Origin: an uncultured Actinomycetes bacterium
GTDB lineage: Bacteria; Actinomycetota; Actinomycetes; Nanopelagicales; Nanopelagicaceae
Direction: 5' to 3'
NCBI GenBank assembly: GCA_903852955.1
Contig: CAINSH010000223.1
Span: 1 to 12,950, forward strand
DNA length: 12,950 nucleotides
Shown one piece after another: positions 9,371-12,950 of this stretch. The notes below the pieces were generated by a model. The model had not been told where the DNA came from and did not search any database. It was given only the letters and a program-made list of their open reading frames with translations. The stretch's first letter is position 1. The number at the start of each line of letters is the position of its first letter. The position numbers were made by a program, and so were the translations under genes.

Positions 9371-9506
9371 GCCCAACTAAAAAATCTATAAGCGTTAACC
9401 TAGATTTAACCCTAAATAATCCCTTCATTACCTAGCCACATCAGTTGTACCCGCCCTACACTAAAGACTTCATCCGGAGTTTGACTGTGATTTAGGACGA
9501 GAATTT
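9371..9506 (+). promoter_or_regulatory. Intergenic region upstream of the rodZ-like gene, with ribosome-binding site
   Basis: This is the longest non-coding stretch in the window (136 bp). The best-supported element is AGGACGAG (9494-9501), a ribosome-binding site 5 nt before the ATG. TACACT (9457-9462) fits a -10 and would give a leader of about 37 nt, but no good -35 lies 16-18 bp upstream. Near-direct repeats TTAACCTA (9395-9402) and TTAACCCTA (9406-9414) are about one helical turn apart. I see no strong terminator for ftsK; GTTAA...TTAAC (9394-9410) is a weak AT-rich stem without a T-run. No small ORF or RNA gene is apparent. Confidence 0.45.
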
Positions 9507-10241
9507 ATGTCACTTGGGTTAGTGATTGCTAAGGCACGCAAAGATGCCGGGCTAAGCCTTGATGATTTGGCGGATAAAACTAAAATTCGCAAATTAGTGT
9601 TGGCAGAAATTGAAAATGACATTTTTGTAAATTGTGGCGGTGAAACTTATGCCCGTGGCCATGTGCGTAATATAGCTAAAGCGCTCGGTGCGGATGCAAA
9701 GGAATTTATTAGGATTTTTGAAGAAGAACAGGGTATCGAAACCCGTTCAATGCAGGATTTATTAGTCGAGTCTAATGTCATTAGGGATCAAGGCGAACCA
9801 CGTAAAGTATCTTGGAAAATTCTTCTTGTGATTTCCTTAGTTTCACTCTCTCTTGTCGGTATTGCCCAAATTGTTATCTCAAATACAGATACGAAAGATG
9901 TTGCGGATACATCACCCACTGCAAGCGCGCAACCAACAACTTCTAGTTCACCCTCTGCCGAAGCATCAGCTGAAAATACTTACTCAACGGGTTCAGGAGT
10001 CGAAGTCATTGTGAACGCATCGCGCAATAATTCTTGGTTATTTGTAGCAGATGCAAACGGGCAAACATTATTTAGTGGTCAAATTTTAAGAGGCTCTACG
10101 AAGGTATTTACAAGCGATACTGCGTTAAATCTTAAACTCGGAAATGCTGGAGGCGTTGATCTGAGCGTTAACGGTAATCCGATTGATCCGGTAGGCCTTG
10201 ATGGGGAAGTAGTTAGCGTGTCGTACGGGGTTGATTCATAA
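9507..10241 (+). CDS. RodZ-like transmembrane helix-turn-helix protein
   Basis: This 244-residue protein has the RodZ architecture. A cytoplasmic HTH_25-type domain spans about residues 4-65 ([20 protein letters not shown], then YARGHVRNIAKALG). A single membrane span follows (about 104-124, ILLVISLVSLSLVGIAQIVI). A Ser/Thr/Ala-rich extracellular linker (about 127-160) leads to a C-terminal DUF4115-like beta domain (about 165-242, SWLFVADANGQTLFSGQILR). In E. coli, RodZ connects MreB to the wall elongation machinery, and its HTH binds MreB, not DNA. Actinobacterial homologues at this position are less studied. It lies between ftsK and rimO with its own ribosome-binding site, and only 18 nt separate it from rimO. 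RodZ-like membership is well supported; a role in cell shape is inference and depends on whether MreB exists in this genome. Confidence 0.88.
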   Translation: MSLGLVIAKARKDAGLSLDDLADKTKIRKLVLAEIENDIFVNCGGETYARGHVRNIAKALGADAKEFIRIFEEEQGIETRSMQDLLVESNVIRDQGEPRKVSWKILLVISLVSLSLVGIAQIVISNTDTKDVADTSPTASAQPTTSSSPSAEASAENTYSTGSGVEVIVNASRNNSWLFVADANGQTLFSGQILRGSTKVFTSDTALNLKLGNAGGVDLSVNGNPIDPVGLDGEVVSVSYGVDS

Positions 10242-10246
10242 CCCGC

Positions 10247-10252
10247 TAAGAT
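10247..10252 (+). promoter_or_regulatory. Putative leaderless -10 element of rimO
   Basis: TAAGAT is a close match to TATAAT within TANNNT and ends 7 nt before the rimO ATG. No ribosome-binding site is visible in the 18-nt gap, which supports a leaderless transcript starting at the ATG. No clear -35 is present. Read-through from the rodZ-like gene remains possible. Confidence 0.42.
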
Positions 10253-10259
10253 TTGGTCA

Positions 10260-11615
10260 ATGAAACGCACCGTAGCAGTTGTCACTTTAGGGTGCTCACG
10301 TAATGAAGTTGATTCCGAAGAGTTGGCTGGGCGATTAGCTGCTGACGGTTGGACTCTTGTCGAAGATGTTGAATCAGCCGAAGTTGCGCTAGTAAATACC
10401 TGTGGCTTCATTGAATCGGCTAAAAAAGATTCGATCGATGCTTTGTTAGAAGCTAACTCGCTTAAAGGTCATGGCAAAACTAGGGCAGTTGTCGCAGTTG
10501 GCTGCATGGCAGAGCGCTATGGAAATGAACTTGCTGAAGCTTTGCCCGATACAGATGCAATTTTAAGTTTTGATGATTATCAAGATATCTCTGCCAGGTT
10601 GCAATCAATTGTTTCTGGTAATTCCCATGCGGCGCATATTCCGCGAGATCGTCGCGCTTTACTTCCCATTGCTCCCGCCGACCGTGCCGAAGCACGAGTT
10701 GAAGCTGATTTTTCCCGAAAGCGTTTAGGTAATGCGCCATGGGCGCCGCTAAAAATTGCTTCCGGCTGTGATCGCAGGTGTTCTTTCTGCGCAATTCCTT
10801 ACTTTCGCGGCTCATTCGTATCACGCAGACCGCATGAAATTTTAGATGAAGCAAGGTGGCTCGTTGCAAATGGCGTTAGCGAACTTTTCTTAGTAAGTGA
10901 AAATACGACTTCTTACGGAAAAGACTTAGGCGATTTAACTTTGATGGAAAAAATGCTGCCAGAAATCGCCGCAATAGATGGTGTAGAGCGCGTTCGACTT
11001 TCTTATTTACAACCAGCTGAAATGCGCCCAACTTTGCTACAAGCCATGATTGCAACTCCCAAAACTGCCCCATATTTTGACCTTTCTTTCCAGCACTCAG
11101 CACCCTCGGTTTTGCGCAGAATGCGCCGCTTTGGCGATAATGAAAAGTTTCTACATTTAATAAATCAAATTCGCGTGTTATCCCCTGAAGCTGGAATTCG
11201 ATCCAACTTCATTGTGGGATTTCCCGGAGAAACCGAAGAAGATTTCAATGAACTTGCAACATTTATTACTCAAGCAAAGTTAGATGCCGTTGGCATTTTT
11301 GGCTATTCAGATGAAGACAATACCGAAGCACTAAATATTGATGGAAAAATAGATTCGGAAGTAATTGCTCAAAGAGTTGAGACACTTTCTTCTCTAGCTG
11401 ATGAAATGGTTTCAATGCGCGCCCTAGCACGTATAGGCGAGCATGTTCGGGTATTAATCGATGATGCAGAACTTCAAGAAGGTCGAGCCGCTCATCAAGG
11501 CCCTGAAGTTGATGGAAGTACAGTTTTTATTGGCACCGATTTTGTAGCTGGGCAGTATGTTGATGCCGTGGTGATTGATTCAATGGGAGCTGATTTGGTG
11601 GCTAAGCCACTATGA
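10260..11615 (+). CDS. rimO: Ribosomal protein uS12 methylthiotransferase
   Basis: RimO is a radical-SAM enzyme that adds a methylthio group to a conserved aspartate of ribosomal protein S12. The N-terminal UPF0004 domain supplies three cysteines for the auxiliary iron-sulfur cluster: C12 in [13 protein letters not shown]48 in [16 protein letters not shown] and C82 in AVGCMAERY. The radical-SAM cluster motif CxxxCxxC is C170-C174-C177 in [19 protein letters not shown]. Later blocks include [25 protein letters not shown] and [19 protein letters not shown]-like C-terminus closes the protein. TLGCSRN and NTCGFI with the [10 protein letters not shown] context fit RimO better than MiaB, whose auxiliary domain differs. 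Its 451 residues match the family. The stop overlaps the pgsA start by ATGA. Confidence 0.96.
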   Translation: MKRTVAVVTLGCSRNEVDSEELAGRLAADGWTLVEDVESAEVALVNTCGFIESAKKDSIDALLEANSLKGHGKTRAVVAVGCMAERYGNELAEALPDTDAILSFDDYQDISARLQSIVSGNSHAAHIPRDRRALLPIAPADRAEARVEADFSRKRLGNAPWAPLKIASGCDRRCSFCAIPYFRGSFVSRRPHEILDEARWLVANGVSELFLVSENTTSYGKDLGDLTLMEKMLPEIAAIDGVERVRLSYLQPAEMRPTLLQAMIATPKTAPYFDLSFQHSAPSVLRRMRRFGDNEKFLHLINQIRVLSPEAGIRSNFIVGFPGETEEDFNELATFITQAKLDAVGIFGYSDEDNTEALNIDGKIDSEVIAQRVETLSSLADEMVSMRALARIGEHVRVLIDDAELQEGRAAHQGPEVDGSTVFIGTDFVAGQYVDAVVIDSMGADLVAKPL

Positions 11616-12160
11616 GATTACCTGGTTTTATAACACCTAACTTCATCACAGTTATGCGTTTATTACTCGTACCCGTGGGCGCATATACGTTATTTAAAAA
11701 TGGCGGAACTGATCCGACTTGGCAATACATTTCTTGGTGCGTATTTTTCATTTTAGGCATGAGCGATGTATTAGATGGAAAGTTAGCCCGTAGCCGTAAC
11801 ACCATTACCGAGTTTGGAAAATTTCTTGATCCAGTGGCCGATAAAGTCATGATTGGCACGGCCATGATTTCACTGTCAATTTTAAATCGTCTTCCTTGGT
11901 GGATCACAATTGTAATTTTGACGCGGGAAATTGGAATCACGATTTTTAGATTAGCAATTATTAATCGGGGCGTAATTCCAGCAAATAGGGGTGGAAAGAT
12001 CAAAGCTTCATTCCAAAACTTTGGTGTGGGGTTCTATGTGCTTCCTTTAAGCTCAACTTTGTACTGGTTTCGTGATGGGTTTATGTATATAGCCATCTTG
12101 CTGACTGTTGTTACTGGGGCTTATTATGTAAAATCGGTATTTACCAAGGCAGTCAATTAG
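11612..12160 (+). CDS. pgsA: CDP-alcohol phosphatidyltransferase, probable phosphatidylglycerophosphate synthase
   Basis: This 182-residue membrane enzyme transfers a phosphatidyl group from CDP-diacylglycerol to an alcohol. The complete family motif Dx2DGx2ARx8Gx3Dx3D is present, from [19 protein letters not shown] to FLDPVADK, with metal-binding D52, D55, D73 and D77. The N-terminal [12 protein letters not shown] and several hydrophobic helices also fit the family. Glycerol-3-phosphate as acceptor, giving phosphatidylglycerophosphate, is inferred from similarity to PgsA and from the usual pgsA-cinA-clgR neighbourhood. Related enzymes such as inositol-phosphate transferases share the same motif, so the acceptor is less certain than the chemistry. 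The ATG overlaps the rimO stop by 4 nt, indicating coupled translation, and the next gene starts 10 nt after the stop. Confidence 0.9.
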   Translation: MRLPGFITPNFITVMRLLLVPVGAYTLFKNGGTDPTWQYISWCVFFILGMSDVLDGKLARSRNTITEFGKFLDPVADKVMIGTAMISLSILNRLPWWITIVILTREIGITIFRLAIINRGVIPANRGGKIKASFQNFGVGFYVLPLSSTLYWFRDGFMYIAILLTVVTGAYYVKSVFTKAVN

Positions 12161-12170
12161 AGAGTAAGTA

Positions 12171-12662
12171 ATGACGCTAACACCTGAGATCATCGCACTT
12201 GCCTCGCAAGTTGTTCAATCTTTGCGCGCGCAGGGCGAAACTGTGAGTACCGCCGAATCTCTTACAGCTGGCGCAGTGAGTTCTGCAATCGTCACAATTT
12301 CAGGGGCATCTGAAGTTTTTGTTGGTGGCATTACTGCTTATCGCGATGAAATAAAAATTTCACATCTGGGAATTGATCCACAACTTATTCAGACTCACAC
12401 TTCGGTTAGCGAAGAAGTTGCAGTAGCAATGGCACGGGGAGCGATTAAATCTTTCGGCACAACGTGGGGAATTGGCACAACTGGGGTAGCTGGACCAAAT
12501 CCATTAGATGGCCATCCAGTGGGGGCGGTTTGGGTAGCAATAGAAGGCCCGGTATGTCAGACGATTGAATTATCTTTATCGGGTGAGCGAGAATCTGTGC
12601 GAAACGCAGCTACGGCAAGCGCCATTGCCACCTTTGCGCGTATCCTTAGACATCGTAATTAG
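12171..12662 (+). CDS. pncC: CinA C-terminal domain protein, nicotinamide-nucleotide amidohydrolase (PncC)
   Basis: This 163-residue protein consists only of the CinA C-terminal domain, which deamidates nicotinamide mononucleotide to nicotinate mononucleotide in the pyridine nucleotide cycle. Characteristic blocks are VSTAESLTAGAVSSAI, FVGGITAYRDEIKISHLGI, TSVSEEVAVAMARGA, and GIGTTGVAGPNPLDGHPVG followed by VWVAIEG. The N-terminal COG1058 nucleotide-processing domain of full-length CinA is absent, and the sequence upstream is the intact pgsA, so this is a naturally short form and not a truncation product. The ATG follows an AGAGAG-type weak ribosome-binding site in the 10-nt gap after pgsA. 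The activity is assigned from family knowledge. In Actinobacteria the gene lies next to pgsA and clgR, without a known functional link to either. Confidence 0.92.
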   Translation: MTLTPEIIALASQVVQSLRAQGETVSTAESLTAGAVSSAIVTISGASEVFVGGITAYRDEIKISHLGIDPQLIQTHTSVSEEVAVAMARGAIKSFGTTWGIGTTGVAGPNPLDGHPVGAVWVAIEGPVCQTIELSLSGERESVRNAATASAIATFARILRHRN

Positions 12663-12670
12663 CCAATAGG

Positions 12671-12677
12671 AAAGGGG
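12671..12677 (+). promoter_or_regulatory. Ribosome-binding site of clgR
   Basis: AAAGGGG, extended upstream by AGG, lies 6 nt before the GTG start at 12684 in the 21-nt gap after pncC. It is one of the strongest ribosome-binding sites in the window and decides the GTG start. Confidence 0.6.
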
Positions 12678-12683
12678 ATCACC

Positions 12684-12950
12684 GTGGTACTTGTACGCGA
12701 GGCCGTTGGTCTGACCCTTCGTGCTGCACGCACAGCACAAAATCGCACATTGCGCGATGTTGCACGTGATGCTCGTGTCTCACTGGGTTACTTATCAGAA
12801 GTCGAACGCGGACAAAAGGAAGCTTCATCTGAACTTCTCAACGCTATTTGTGTTGCTCTAGGTCTTTCTCTTTCTGGTGTTTTCAATGATGTAGCACTTG
12901 AGTTAAAGAGCCGCGAGAGCGTCACTCTTACTGTCGTCGATGCCGCTTAA
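12684..12950 (+). CDS. clgR: ClgR-type transcriptional regulator of Clp protease genes
   Basis: This 88-residue XRE/Cro-CI-type helix-turn-helix protein matches actinobacterial ClgR closely in its core: [40 protein letters not shown] and [13 protein letters not shown] (HTH roughly residues 8-63). ClgR activates clp protease genes and related stress functions. The start is GTG with a strong ribosome-binding site. The stop TAA is the last codon of the window, so the gene is complete. It is shorter than the Mycobacterium tuberculosis protein (about 112 residues as I recall), lacking much of the tail after the HTH. The C-terminus ends VVDAA; a terminal Ala-Ala is the kind of tag through which some ClgR proteins are degraded by the proteases they induce. 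Its position after pgsA-cinA is typical; recA often follows in related genomes. Confidence 0.93.
   Translation: MVLVREAVGLTLRAARTAQNRTLRDVARDARVSLGYLSEVERGQKEASSELLNAICVALGLSLSGVFNDVALELKSRESVTLTVVDAA

Noticed and set aside
9481..9509. TTGACT as a -35 box before the rodZ-like gene
   Set aside because: At 17-bp spacing the partner would be TTTATG overlapping the start codon, placing the transcript start inside the gene. The good ribosome-binding site at 9494-9501 implies a start further upstream.
10079..10411. A 110-codon - strand frame spanning the rodZ-like/rimO junction
   Set aside because: It covers the conserved C-terminal domain of one real gene and the cysteine-bearing N-terminus of another, with no recognisable content of its own.
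12171..12662. Truncated cinA pseudogene
   Set aside because: The reading frame is intact with its own start, and the family domain is complete. Stand-alone C-terminal CinA (PncC) proteins are well known, and the upstream DNA is an intact pgsA with no CinA remnant.

Overview
This window is a compact block of core genes from what looks like an actinobacterium with a small, AT-leaning genome. The actinobacterial assignment rests on a ClgR-type regulator, a mycoredoxin-like protein, an RNase J, a ThyX, and the gene order pnp > M16 peptidase > dapB > thyX > dapA > rnj > ftsK > rodZ-like > rimO > pgsA > cinA/pncC > clgR. That order is broadly shared by Actinobacteria (recalled, not searched). The modest GC content, very short gaps and several promoters that look leaderless suggest a streamlined lineage such as the freshwater acI group (Ca. 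Nanopelagicales). This lineage placement is inference.

Layout. Positions 1-2653 (+ strand) hold the 3' end of pnp, an M16 zinc protease starting on the base after the pnp stop, dapB overlapping it by ATGA, and a small mycoredoxin-like gene 11 nt further on. Positions 2650-3617 (- strand) hold azlC and azlD, a two-gene amino-acid exporter that interrupts the + strand series. It converges on the redoxin gene with a 4-nt stop overlap and diverges from thyX across 59 bp. Positions 3677-6988 (+) hold thyX, dapA and rnj. Positions 7040-9370 hold ftsK. A 136-bp gap, the longest in the window, leads to the rodZ-like gene, then rimO, pgsA, a stand-alone CinA C-terminal (PncC) gene and clgR, which ends exactly at the window edge.

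Functionally the genes cover RNA decay (PNPase, RNase J), lysine/diaminopimelate synthesis (DapA, DapB), dTMP synthesis (ThyX), chromosome segregation and cell shape (FtsK, RodZ-like), ribosome modification (RimO), phospholipid head-group synthesis (PgsA), NAD-cycle salvage (PncC), protein quality control (M16 protease, ClgR) and amino-acid export (AzlCD). Every CDS is intact apart from pnp, which is cut by the window edge. I found no RNA gene, mobile element, CRISPR array, toxin-antitoxin pair or defence locus, and no convincing candidate for an undescribed system. The points worth a second look are regulatory: -10-like hexamers sitting 6-7 nt before four start codons, GC-only palindromes in two promoter gaps, and the reversed azlCD insertion.
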